From assembly GCA_000827265.1 (NCBI GenBank), contig KN834749.1, forward strand, positions 1,787,500-1,851,499: a stretch of 64,000 nt of DNA. The letters are read 5' to 3'. A program made the translations under genes and the position numbers. The notes beneath the pieces are model-generated. The model was given only the letters and a program-made list of their open reading frames with translations, ran no database searches and had not been told where the DNA came from. This DNA is from Collybiopsis luxurians FD-317 M1 (Eukaryota; Basidiomycota; Agaricomycetes; Agaricales; Omphalotaceae). Below, piece by piece: positions 44,042 to 55,454 of this stretch. The stretch's first letter is position 1. Every line of letters starts with the position of its first letter.

Positions 44042-46927
44042 TTAAACCGCAACCAACTCTAAGGACAATGATTGCGCTGGAGGATGTGTTGAGGACGGGG
44101 AAGATTGAGGCTCTGACCAGCTGCGTACTTGAGCCTGGTCCTGTCCTTGCGTTTGTCCTTCTGATTTTAAAGCAAGCTGATCCAACATTTTCAAAAGATG
44201 CAATGAAAGGCGATGGCGAGGAGCCATCTGTTCGATGGCAGATCTACATAGGATAGCGAATAATGAGGTAGAGGACTCAAAGAATCTAAGTTCCCACTAA
44301 CCTGACAACACCCAAGTCATGACGGAAAGTCTTGATTTGAGGTTCGGCTGCTTCCTCAATTGCAGCTTGCAAAAACCGGGTAAGGACTTTCCCAGCAACG
44401 AAGAAACAAAACTAAAAAATGAAAAACTTGTAATTAGCATGGTTATGGAAGGCAAACAGGTGACGACGTGCCGATATAAACGATTCAAAGAAAGAAAGGT
44501 CAAAACTTGTCGACCAAGCTGTATATATCAGGTCAATGATCGATCGGGTAGCAGTTAAAATTTTGAGAGCAGATATGCAACCGCGACTTCGGATATCTGC
44601 ATGAGGTTCATGAAGAATGATCATACCACTGATTCAACAAGGAAATCAGTGTAATGCAAAGAGCAGGTAATAAAAAAGCCGTACACATGCGACATGATCA
44701 ACGCAGCAAATGTTGTGCAGTCCATTTTCCCATCAGTCACTGGATTTCGGAGATGCGAGGGGAATGTGGCAATGAAAGAAGTGACCGTGCCATCCAAGTC
44801 GATGAAAGCCATAGTGTTTCGAGGATCCACAGGCTCGTCGGCACGGAAAGTATTGTATGACAAATTTCCTTCGCCATCGCCAGCGAAGTGCTTCGCCCGA
44901 AAACGGGAGTTAAAAGTTTTAACTTTCGCTATGATTGAAGTGAATTATCAACAATCAGAAAGCAGCACAGGCGACTTACAAAGTAAAATAGCCGCTTTCA
45001 CGTATAAAATAAGGCCATCTGTTTGCTTGTCCGGATGGACAGACAATAAATCACTTGAGTGGGCCCACTGACGTTCACTAGGCGAAACGAGTGTCTGTAC
45101 GACATATTAACATCATGCATTCGCTAGAAATTGGAATCACGCACTCCGTTCTCGAACTGGTCAATTCGAACAGGAAGCAACTGCGATATGTCTTGATCGT
45201 CCAAACTAAGCGCCCATCCATTGCCACACCCGTGCTGACGTTCTATGGCGTATGCGAGCCAAAAGACATTCCGTCGCATCTCGTCTTCAACAACGTTCTT
45301 CGCCGGTTTCAAGATAGAAGCTGGTCTTGTCGATCTCGATATTGTATGGAAAGGCGGACAGACATTGAGACCGAGGGGAATGCAGAGACGCATGGAGTGA
45401 GAGGTGTTGAGAAACAGCTCGGCCCAGCTGCAAAACGACCGCTTAATGACAGCTACTTCACAACGAGACAGAGGAGACGCACTTAGCATTCGAACAGTAA
45501 TACCAACTCAGAAGAACAGAAGCTGCGAAAATCCTCTGTCAGACCAAGAAGGGTGGAAGCGAAGGGGAAGTGGCACCTTGAAGTACTTGCAACAGCTCCA
45601 GTCCCAAAATTTCCATCCGTTGCAATGTTTCTTTGGCGCGTGCAGCTTGTTGTTCTGCGAAAGAGTCAGGCCGATCTTCCTTCACTCGATATCGCTCGGT
45701 GAAAATATCCTCTAAACGACGAATCAGGATAGGTATTTGGAACTATCTGATAAGGACATACCAGGTGCGATCTTATCGAAATCGGGAGGCGGCGCACAGG
45801 TAACGGCAGAAGTGTAAGAGGCGCCGACCGCGCAGATAGCATGAAGCACAGGTGTGGCAGGAAATTTTGGATGATTGGGAGGAAGCGTAAGGAAGGTCAT
45901 AAATGTTGGGGCATGGAATAACTGCCCGGCATGCGGATGAAAAGTGAAGAACACATCGACCCTGTTTTGGAAATATGTGAGAGACACTGAAGATAAATCA
46001 AACTAATCACTCACAAGTGTCGCAGAAGTTCGGGTCCGGGCAAATCGTTCGGCCAATGAGTCCACGAAACATCCATTGTAGGCATCGTTGGCAGCGATAA
46101 TGGAGCCGCGTGCACTAACGCCGGAGTGGAACCGGAAGATCGACTGTCTGATTCAGAGCCAAACCCACTATCTCTATCGTGATTTGAAGACGCAGGACTA
46201 CTATTTTGTTGAGGACTCATGAGCCTCTGCGTTTCAGCGTTTTTCTCTTGCAGAAGAGCTTCAAGTTCAGCTTTTTGAAAACAAAGAGATTGTCAGGAGA
46301 ACACAACTTGGGCAGGTTGGAACACACCTATCCGGTTCTCCAGCTTCTCATACTTCGTTTTTGGGCCGTCGATACCAGTGTTTAATTCCAAAGCTGCGAA
46401 GTAGATAAGTTTCTGCGAGAACATGTTATAGTTACACCACGTACGTTCGTCGAAAGTACACTCAGGCTGCGGAGGATGAACCGTCCCTGCGGGCGAGTGC
46501 GCAATGGCATGCTTATGAGATCGAACACATGTCGAACATGGCCGTTTGGCATCACTGAAAGAGTTTCCTTTAGCACAGAACTGAGACGCGATGCATTAAG
46601 GACGCATACCACTTCTGCAGGAATCCGAGTTGCAAATAGTGAGTACATCTTCATGAGGCAATCAAAACATGTTCCGTACCAATTTTCGTCGTCGACACTG
46701 AGCGAAAGAAACAATTTTGGGTCAATATTAGCCGTACGAGAACTGAGACGGGAGACTAACCTGATGGCAAGCCTATTAGAGCATCACCGAAGGATGGCCG
46801 AGAGGGTTAATTCCTAGCGAACGTTCGACTCGAAAGATGCTCATACCTGATTTCTCTTCAAAACATTAAGATTAGGTCCATGCGAAGCCGCATGACCGTG
46901 GCTCGCGGTCGAAGAGACTTTGGGCAT
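44042..46927 (-). CDS. Zn2Cys6 transcription factor with micro-exon DNA-binding domain (TF2)
   Basis: The start MPKVSSTASHGHAASHG leads to NVLKRNQ (exon ends 46847). The cluster is then coded in pieces: 46772-46761 (12 nt, ACHQ), 46697-46680 (18 nt, CRRRKL), 46614-46610 (5 nt, AAGTG) and an exon from 46554 beginning T-GAT-GCC, so that joining gives ACHQ-CRRRKL-KC-DAKRPCSTC. All donors are GT and acceptors AG. The sixth cysteine is in HPPQPECTFDE, about 22 residues after the fifth. A coiled coil follows (YEKLENRI then AELEALLQEKNAETQ). The regulatory domain has VDVFFTFHPHAGQLFHAPTF and later RRNVFWLAYAIERQHGCGNG. The C-terminus is Gln/Ser-rich. It is a paralogue of the factor at 34650-37544. 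Confidence 0.85.
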
Positions 46928-47233
46928 TGGGAGTACTGGTGAAAGGATGATAAAACAGGGATTCGATGTGAAGGCAATTGAAGTAGTTGTGCTGTGCTGC
47001 ACATGACCAACCCCATCTGGCCGCAGGGGCGAACTCCGCCTGAGACACAAAAGTCTAAAATCTCGCAGCAAAGTTCAAAATTCCAGTAAGTACATACAGC
47101 CATGTACCGAATAGTAATGCTCGTAAATATGATCCAAGCAAAAAATGGGGAAACTTGAAGCATAAAAAATCGAAAACAATTCCCTATAAGACAAATAGAA
47201 GTCATAAACTAGATAAAATAATAAAAATAACAG
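46928..47233. other. Intergenic, TF2 promoter and 3' region of the membrane glycoprotein
   Basis: 306 bp between two minus-strand genes. Open frames continue upstream of the chosen TF2 start, so part may be 5' UTR. Nothing else is visible. Confidence 0.4.
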
Positions 47234-50200
47234 CTATATCCCTGCCGACATCTTTCCGGTGGATAGCAAAGAACTCGTTATGTTTGAAACTCCGACATTT
47301 GAGGCATTGTTAGTGATAGCAAGCGCTGCATTGGTCCAGATATCCTGGAAGGTCGGGTCCGTTTCGGAAGAATCTCGTGCTACGACCGTCGAAAGGGCGC
47401 CCTGTGCCCATACTACAGACTGGCCTGCAGCGATAATCGCAAAATCCCGAACGGATTGCCCCTGATTTGAACCAAAGAAAAGTGATCCTGAAGGTGAGAC
47501 AAAAGAAGAGACAACATTGTTTACGTCCGAGGGTAAAACGGTGCCGAAAATAGTAACCTCTATCGAGGGAATCGAGGCGATGGAACTGGCTAGCGTAGAC
47601 GTATTAGATGGAGGCAAGCCATTGGTAGATGACAGGAGGAACGATGCAAGAGCAACAGCGACGTCGACCGGGATAGCACTTAGATAGTCCAAGAGGACTG
47701 AATCAAAATTATTGAGCGTCCCGTAGCTCCGAGGATTAATTGTGGCAGCGGTAAATGAAGAGGCATTGGATGATAAGGGGAGCGCCCCCAACACCTCACC
47801 ACAACGAACAATGGCTCGAGGATACACATCATTCTGAAGCGACACTGCCTGCGTTGCAACTCCTGTGCGTGAGTCAATGAAAGGAAGACGAAGCCGCAGA
47901 ACGTCTAGCACTCCATAAAGAGGCCTGTCCGGATAGCAGGAAGAATTGAAAGATGAAGCCGGAGAGACTGCAGAAAGACCGAATACAGTCTGTTCAATAT
48001 CATCTATCTGCTGAATCTGCGATGCATTCAAACCAGGATAACAAGATATAGGAATAGGGAACATTTGGGTTGAATTTGATAGCTGACTCGCCACTCCATT
48101 GTAAGTGGCGTCAAATGGCAGTAGAATCGCTGAACTCTTCACGACTGATTGGAAATTCAAAAGATCGCTGGATTTCTGTCCCAAGACATTCGTCCAGTAG
48201 AGCTGTAGTGCATTTGAGCGTTGCGTTGAAGAGGCTATGGGAGAATAAAGTAAGCCCAGATTGGAGCTGGAACAAATAAAGAAGTCATACCAACTGCATA
48301 GCTGTACATTCGATTAAGTGCCGCGGTTGCCGTATTACCTGCTCTTGAGATCTGCTCGTTAAGAGGTTGACCATTTTCCGCGAAACTGACTGCAGGCTGC
48401 GAAATAATCTGAGCAGCAAAATCAAATGTGAACCCAGAGGTATTCGTTGAAAAGGATGATTGCCCAGAGATCGGACCGTCAGAATTATTGAGACTCGACC
48501 ATGGCGCGCTCTTTGTAAAAGATTGTAGACTTTGTATAGCCGAGACATTCTGCGACTGAACCAAATCCCAGAGCAACGCAGATCGTGCCCAGCTGGTGCG
48601 GTTGGGTGTGCTTTGCGCCGAAAGACCAGGGGTGTCGATTAAGATAGCCTGAGATGCGCAGTTGCTGCCTGTTGATGAACCGGCTGCGAGCCATATCGCC
48701 GTGTAAACAGATGGAATAGTGTAGTTAGTGCTGAAGTGCTGATTCATAGTCGGAGTTAGGGAAATGATGCTTTGTGCCAAGCCGTTGCAACTAGAATCGT
48801 TCGAAGTACACACACAGGTCGCATCTAGGGACCAGGATAAGACGGGTAAAACCTCGAGGGCGAGAACAACTCACCCAAGTCACAAAAAGTCCCGGTGAAA
48901 CTCTCATTCGAGCATTTAGGCAATGATGACACTTGTTTCTGGCCAAGTTTTACCCCTACACCCGCGCCGATACTTGCTGCAGCTATGACAATAAAAACTG
49001 CAAGAATAATGATATACCGTTTCCTACGTGGGTTGGGCGTGCGACTTTTCCTAGGACTAAGTTGAGCATCCCATACCTCGGACGTATCACCACGCCGTCT
49101 CAGCAGCGAACTCTCTCCATCTCGCAAGGAGGTGCCGCTACCCACAAATGCAGAAGCGTGAGAATCGTCTTTCGGCAGTGCGCCATAATACGAGTCCAAG
49201 CTGTGATGCGGATGATAACCTTTCTCGAGTAACCCATTCAGAGCCTCCGCGCGAGCGACCAGCTCGGGTAAAGGTGCACGCGAATCTTCGAGGCGATTCT
49301 GAGCCTCCTGCGCAATTGGAATGTGAGGTATCGTGGGGACCGGAGGTAGAGGCTTTCTCTTCCAAGGCATTGCTCGCGCTATTGATCGTCCTGTCTCAGA
49401 AATGCGGGAGATGACAGAAGGCACGAAGCTCTTTGTAGAGTGGAAAGATTGTCGCGATTGCATACCGCTGTTCGTTCTTGAAGTATCTCGAAGGAAGGTT
49501 GGCTGCATGACAGAAGAAGGCAGGGCTGAATTATGAAGAAATGAGTTGGAGACATGAGCAAATTGCCCATAAGACAATGTTCTGTCATCGCTGGCCGGTG
49601 AGCTTGCCCTAAGCTCGGTGGGGGAACTAGCTGTGTAGCTTGTCAGCCTAGCGGGTGCAACACCCACCACTGATGCGCCCTGTAGGTTGGGGTTGCGAGT
49701 GATACTAGCAGACCTGATAACGGTTGTGGCGAAGTCACCATTGGATGCGAGCGTATCCGAGTCATCTGACACATGGCCAGACTGCTCAGGAATAGGACTA
49801 AATGAGCTAGGGGGAGGTCTGGCGCCTTGTGGCCGCGAAGGAGAAAATTTTTTGGCAACAGCAGCAGAGGCTGGAAGGGGAGGTATTTTTTCTGATGCAC
49901 CTGGGTAGCGCATAACAGGGGGGTATGTCATTTCCGAAAAGCCACTGTATGCATCGCTGCTCATTGAAGCACGGTGAGTCCTCTGATTTGGGTTCTCTTG
50001 TAGTAACGTGGTGATGAAGTTGGTGGACAAAAGCCGGTCCTCGGCGGCATCAACGTCTATTGACGAAGCCCCTTCATGCCAATCATAAGGTGATATTGTT
50101 CGGGATCGGGGTGATGAAGGCTGGGACTTTGGAGCCGCACCTTCCCCACTTTTGCTCGAGCCTACGGATGCATTCGACTTGTTTGATGGTAAAGGTCTAT

Positions 50201-50522
50201 GCGAAGAGCCCGAGCCAGAAGTCACTGTGGTAGCATTTGATTTTTTCCGCAGCGGGGCCAGAGGAGCAGTACTACCGAACGTCCGATGGGTAAATCCAGA
50301 GGTAGCAAGGGAAGGACTGTATTCGGTTGAGATGGGAGAACTGGGAACGGACAAAGGGGGGGCTGGGAATCGGCCAAGGTGAAGAGAGCCTGCAAAACTT
50401 ATGGTACTGTCAGCTATCCCGGAAGCATTTGTGTCTATTGAGCCTTTGGACAGATGCTTCTGGGGGGGTAACCGTGAAGGCTGAAGCTTGGTGGAATCAT
50501 GATCCAAATGGGACTGGTCCAT
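47234..50522 (-). CDS. Large type II membrane glycoprotein, basidiomycete-conserved
   Basis: About 1,000 residues in three main parts. The N-terminal 480 or so are cytosolic, Ser/Pro-rich and disordered, with basic stretches such as SIARAMPWKRKPLPPVPTIP. One transmembrane helix follows (RRKRYIIILAVFIVIAAASI, then GAGVGVKLG). The C-terminal half faces outward or into the lumen and has many N-x-S/T sites (SNESFTGTFC, NRTSW, NNSD, NSSCYPD) and paired cysteines (CTSNDSSCNG). I recall the architecture in other mushroom genomes but cannot assign a role. The start at 50522 (MDQSHLDHD) is chosen because GTAAGT...CAG just upstream looks like a leader intron. An in-frame ATG at 50654 would add 44 residues that include that intron. 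Confidence 0.75.
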
Positions 50523-51052
50523 CACTGGGCTGACAGTCAGAAAGCGCAAGGGGGGGGGAGTATGGCTAATACTTACAGAATGACAGGCACTAATTATCAT
50601 ACCAAAGCAGATAGCTGATATGGTCAGCGGCGAGATCGCCTTTGTGTGACCCAAAGGTGAAGCAGAATTTCGTTTAATGAACGAATGACAGCCAAAGGAA
50701 AGTGAAACGAATGTCAGGAACTGGTCTAACAGGGCTACCTTATATCATCTGGCTGTGATATTGGCTGTGATAATCATCAGGGCATGGTCCCACGGTCACC
50801 TCTGCCGGTTTTGTAAAAATTTCCAAGAAAATATACATAGAGTATGAACAGTCAATAATCTGGGATATAGAGGAATGTCAAGAACAGATCTCTTCATAAT
50901 CCGTCGAGAAAAGAGAGTATACGAAAACATCACAGTCATGGTCAAAAGTCGAGCAAAACGTAAATTGGCGTGATATAAAAAGGAACGGGAGAAAAAAAAA
51001 AATCGGCCGCCGGTGAACAAATTATTATAGTAGCTTCTTGTACAATGAATAC
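50523..51052. other. Intergenic, glycoprotein 5' leader with probable intron, and Rac 3' region
   Basis: A leader intron of the glycoprotein gene probably spans about 50527-50575 (minus; GTAAGT...CCCAG) and includes a C-rich run seen as GGGGGGGG near 50551 on plus. The rest is promoter and the Rac 3' UTR. Confidence 0.45.
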
Positions 51053-52041
51053 TCATGCAATAATGCATTTCGGGCCCTTCTTACTTCCTCCTCTCTCGGT
51101 TTTGGGAGGAGGGTTCACTGGCAGCACGTATTATTGTTAGAACCGACCAGTGCAAAATCAAAACTCTACTTACAGACAGCGCGAATAGCCTCGTCAAACA
51201 CGGTCTTCAAGCCCTTCTGTGTAAGTGCAGAGCATTCTAGATATTTGACCGCGTTGATATCTTTGGCCATTGAGACTCCTTGCGAATATTGGATGGGGGC
51301 CATTCGGCTGCAAAGATGAATGAGGATGAATCTAAGAACCATAGTCTTACGACGTACCGATCTCGTAACTTTTCAATCGTCGCAGGATCTTCACGAAGAT
51401 CAAGCTTGGTGCCCACTAACACGATAGAAGTCGAAGGTGCATGATGAGAAATTTCCGGATACCACTGCAGATGAAAAAAAAGATTAGCTTTTCGAAATCC
51501 TTCGTAAACATTCAGACAACTCACCTTGGTCCTCACGTTCTCGTAACTAGGCGGACTGACGAGAGAGAAGCATATCAAGAAGACGTCGGTTTGAGGGTAA
51601 GAAAGGGGACGGAGACGGTCATAGTCCTCTTGTCCAGCAGTGTCCCACAGGCCGAGCGAAATCGTTTTTCCGTCCACCATAACATTCGCAGAGTAATTGT
51701 CGAAAACTGAACGGGAGTCATGAGTGAAATAATGGTCGTGCATAGGGAAAGACAGGGCTACCAGTTGGAATGTATTCTCCCTATAATCAAGTTCAAATCG
51801 ACGATTTGAGAACACAGAGTTCAAAGACTCACCGGAAACGCATTAGTGGTGTATGAAATAAGGAGACAAGTCTACCAGCCAGCCTTTCATTGAGATTCTG
51901 AACAGAAGTATGCCCAGGAGCGCTCAGCTCACCTTTCCGACTGCACCATCTCCCACAACAACACCTAATTTGAACATACAGCAAGTCAATGGTTGGATTT
52001 TTGAAGGACTCAGAGCTTCACCGACATTTGATGGCCTGCAT
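51053..52041 (-). CDS. RAC1: Rac-type Rho GTPase
   Basis: A membrane-anchored small GTPase controlling actin, polarity and NADPH oxidase. The exons give [16 protein letters not shown] (P-loop), [33 protein letters not shown] (switch I), [20 protein letters not shown] (switch II), [12 protein letters not shown] (TKLD motif) and [20 protein letters not shown] (SAL motif). [10 protein letters not shown] marks Rac rather than Cdc42. The last exon ends [19 protein letters not shown]: a basic patch then the CAAX box CIIA for prenylation. Seven or so exons; the first (ATG at 52041) codes only MQAIK plus one base and is followed by a donor GTCGGT. The stop is at 51053-51055. Confidence 0.94.
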
Positions 52042-52683
52042 ATTGGTAAATAGTCTAAAAGACGCTCTTTGAAAGTGCTATATCGTTGCGGAGGGGCCTG
52101 TACAGTAACGGGATAAGAGAAAGAGCAGAAAGTTGTGCTTGAATGAAGAGACAAGGGTGTATCTGAAACAAGAAATAGCCATAGACGGAATCAGGAAGTT
52201 AGTACAACCAGTACCTGCTCAAGGAATTAACAAACCTAGGGTCAGCAGAAAATTGGATAAACGGTCGCAGAGAGATGGTATACAAGTGACTTGACGTTTA
52301 CTTAGGTAAGCGTTGCTTCGCCTCGAGTTTCTGGATGGACCAGAGTCCTCCCAAGTTCATATAGGTATTCATTTATTTCACAAGTAAGCTACCGGAAACT
52401 ACATCTAAATTATAATCGCAAATCTGGCAAAGAAGAACACAAGGCTAGACTGCGAGAAATTGAAAACCTGAAGGTGATAAATAAGGCGAAACAGGAGACA
52501 TAGCTACAAGCCAAACACGTTTGATGGGATACAGTTGCGACGGCTGACCGGCGCGATTCAGATAGAATATATCGGGAGATGAGAATGGAAATGGAAACAT
52601 AGATTGTACAAACACGGGTGGTTCAAACAGACACATAGCAAAAGAGCAGCAAAGCAAATCGAATCGATGAGTGGAACGTGCCC
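52042..52683. other. Intergenic, Rac promoter and 3' region of the C2H2-like gene
   Basis: 642 bp between two minus-strand genes. There are AT-rich and pyrimidine-rich patches but no open frame with a recognisable product and no strong repeat. Confidence 0.4.
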
Positions 52684-54530
52684 TTAAGAAGCAGAAGAGA
52701 TTCTTCTCTTCTTTGGAGGCGGTGTGATGGATTCAGAATGAGTTGAACCCGAAGATGAACGTGAGCCAGTCAAGTCGTCCAATATCTCAAACTCGTCTTC
52801 AATATCCGAAGACGACTCTGAGCCGCGACTACCCGATCCTGGCAATACAAATGGTTCGAGCAGCCCTATCCCCAGACCACTCTGATGAAGAGAATTTCCA
52901 CGTCTGACTACGGGGCTTTCAGTAGGATTTAATCCGTGAGCGAGCCCATGAACAATTGTAGGATTAGTCTGATGTTCAGAATCCCAATCATCCAATGCGC
53001 TCATCAAGAAGGGATTACGTGGTGAAGGCCAATTTTCTAGCGATAGATCAGAAATATTTCTGTGGTGGCTACGGCCAATCAGGCTCCGTCCGAGGGGCGA
53101 TTCTTCTAGACGGGTAGATGCAACGCTCTTTAAGCCAGATACGCGTCTGTTGGTGATGCTATCCGGGGTATCCAACTCCACAAAGAAGGACTTCTTGCTT
53201 ACTAGGGAGCTGTTGGGACTAGAGTGATCATCTTGCAAGAGACTAGGAACTGGCCCTGGGCTGTCTACCGACAAGGTCCCGGAGTTGCGGAGCAAAACAC
53301 TCAGCGAGAGATCTCGGGCTTTAGAAAAGGGGTGGCTAGGGCTCGGATAACGCCACGGTTGATCGTACGGTGTTGGCGCAGGAGAGTGGCGAAAAGCTGG
53401 AGTTGCTTGAGGATCATAGGGTGAAGAAAATATGGGAGGTGTCGAAGTTCGAGGATCGTCACCGGACCGACTAACTGGACCGGACGGAGACTGAGAAGGC
53501 GTCAAAGGTGGAGTAAATACGCCCTGTTCAATCGAGCTCTCGTTGGAAAGCGCGGCTTCTGTCGGAGTAGTCGAGCTCGAGGAAGATACAGGTAAAGGAA
53601 GTTTAGAAATTATCGGATCACCCATGATCGCAGGACGAAATCTGATCTTATGCTGGGTTTGGGAGTGGCCTTGGACAAATGATTGGGGAGCGACATCAAT
53701 GTTCACCAGTGACTCCTCACTGGAACCAAGGCCCCTAGGAGCGGGCTTGTTCTCTTCTTTAGGGTAACGATGAGTACAGCCAAATACACAATTTGGAATA
53801 AAAGCTTACTCATGGAACCTCTTCCCCTGGGACGATCGCCGTTTTCTCGACGGTTTGACATGGCAATTTTGTGTTTTTCAAAGACATGTCTCCGCCACAT
53901 GCTCTTAGCATTAACACCAGCGTAAGTGCGTCGGCAAAAAGTACATCGTAACCTGGGCTCCTCGCCGTCTGGCCAACCATCAGGCCCGAGTTCCTTCAAG
54001 TCTTTTTTCTTGGCAGGACACCATCCTCGGGGAGGTTCTAGATGAGGTGGATATGGTATTAGTGATGCGCTTTGGGCTGTGACTAGTGTGGGAGTATTGG
54101 ATGAATTATCTTCGACGCGAATGTAGTCATTAACGTCGAGAAACCACTCTGGATTTTCGGTGAGGTGTCTGAAAGTCAAGCCCTCGGGAAAATTTTGCGA
54201 TCCAGGAAAGTCGGTAAAAGGAGGATGAATAAAAACGGTATTGGGGTCGGAGGGTGAAGGGTCCATATTGAGGGTGGAAATAACATGAGAATCAGGACGA
54301 TGAGGGTTACGACTGAGATGAGTAAATTTGTTTCTGGAATGGGAGCTGGAAGAAGAATTTACGGTTGGAGCATATGGGCGGGGGTTGAAAGATGACTCTG
54401 CTGGTCTGAAAAAGTCCAAATCCGAAGATGATGTGAGTGTCCGCTTCAAAGACCTCGTCAGAGTAGGTGAAGAGGAAGAATCTGAGTAAGAATGCGACGA
54501 AACCAGCGCAGGGCGAGACTCGGCCTCCAT
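52684..54530 (-). CDS. C2H2-like zinc-finger protein, basidiomycete-conserved, probably nuclear
   Basis: The middle carries LRCTFCRRTYAGVNAKSMWR then RHVFEKHKIAM, a single C-x2-C-x15-H-x4-H finger with a longer loop than classic C2H2. Just before it is a conserved block (EPPRGWCPAKKKDLKELGPD then GWPDGEEPR). An upstream block reads NPEWFLDVNDYIRVEDNS. The rest is Ser/Pro/Thr-rich and disordered, with many SPxx-type phosphorylation sites (FTPPLTPSQSPSGP), and the protein ends with a nuclear signal (PPPKKRRISSAS). The single intron is near 53760-53810. It resembles regulators with one DNA- or RNA-binding finger; target and role are unknown. The promoter carries the GTCACG-N5-CGTGAC dyad at 54668. 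Confidence 0.72.
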
Positions 54531-54667
54531 GATATCGCAAGATTATGTCGAGCAAGCGTGTGAGTAATAGAGATGAGTACACAAGATGGACGCGGGGAGC
54601 GCGCAGAGATATTGGGTGGAATGGCTTTGACGATGGCCAAAGAATTGAAGGTAAAGCCAGGGACGGC

Positions 54668-54684
54668 GTCACGGTAAACGTGAC
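54668..54684. promoter_or_regulatory. GTCACG-N5-CGTGAC dyad
   Basis: Perfect inverted arms of 6 bp with a 5-nt spacer, 138 bp upstream of the start codon of the C2H2-like gene. The same arms and spacer length occur at 33664-33680; GTCACGGT-NN-ACGTGACA is shared by both. Confidence 0.55.
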
Positions 54685-55179
54685 AGGCTGTGACAGATTT
54701 CACCACGTGATGGCGACGCGTTTCAAAGCACTTAGCACGCCGTGTATTTGTTTCTCTCACTGCTACGTACGACCAAAACCAGGGAAGGAAACTTCCAGCT
54801 GTCGCGCGGGGGGGGGAGTAGTAATCGAGGCGGCTACAAGTTTATACTCGAACATAGGAAAAAAAGCGGAGGAACCAACGATGGAGGATGAAGTGTAGGG
54901 ATACTGGAAGAACATAGACGACGGATCGCCGCAACGATGAGCGACGACGAAGACCAGAGTCCGACGCGCATAGGTTACCAAACAAGTTCCTTGTGGCAAT
55001 TCACGTTGTCATTTACCTTTTCCTCCCACTCTGTGTCATTCTTATCCATACCCTAAGGCCTTCTATGTAAATGGGCACACATATACATTACACTCAGAAC
55101 AGTTCTACTCCAGCCATTCGGTTATTCCGCTTTTGGCTCCGGAACGGTGGCTTCTGGCGGTTAAAATTAAGTTCCTCTC

Positions 55180-55210
55180 CCCCCCCCTCTCTCTCTCTCT
55201 CTCTCTTTCC
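55180..55210. repeat. C-run and CT microsatellite
   Basis: A run of C followed by about ten CT units lies 245 bp upstream of the GIT-type start codon. A similar CT repeat lies in an eIF3h intron near 785-804. Confidence 0.8.
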
Positions 55211-55454
55211 CCAGTCACAATCAGCAATTTCATTTCAAGTTGCCCACTCACAATGTGCATGGAACAGAGGCTCACCAGTAAGAGGCTGCTATATATGTTA
55301 GCTCTGACCTATTCTCCTAATGAGGCCAGCTTGAACCTTTTTCAGTCCCCAGACATGTCGCGTGGCTGACTTCTGGCATACATCCAATTATGGTTACAAG
55401 TATTTTAAGCAGCCTTTAATTAAGATGGCTTGACCACTCGTCCATCTTTTCCTC

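Larger units (their letters stand above)
54531..55454. promoter_or_regulatory. Divergent region, C2H2-like gene / GIT permease
   Basis: 924 bp between divergent start codons. It holds a GTCACG-N5-CGTGAC dyad (54668-54684), a CACGTG E-box (54704-54709), a G9 run near 54808-54816 and a C-run plus CT microsatellite (55180-55210). Polypyrimidine tracts just upstream of the start are common in fungal promoters, here for the GIT-type gene. Confidence 0.55.

Noticed and set aside
46780..46830. tRNA-like string (GATGGCCGAG... with GTTCGACTC)
   Set aside because: The boxes are too close for a tRNA body, no cloverleaf can be formed, and the stretch is an intron of TF2 on the other strand.
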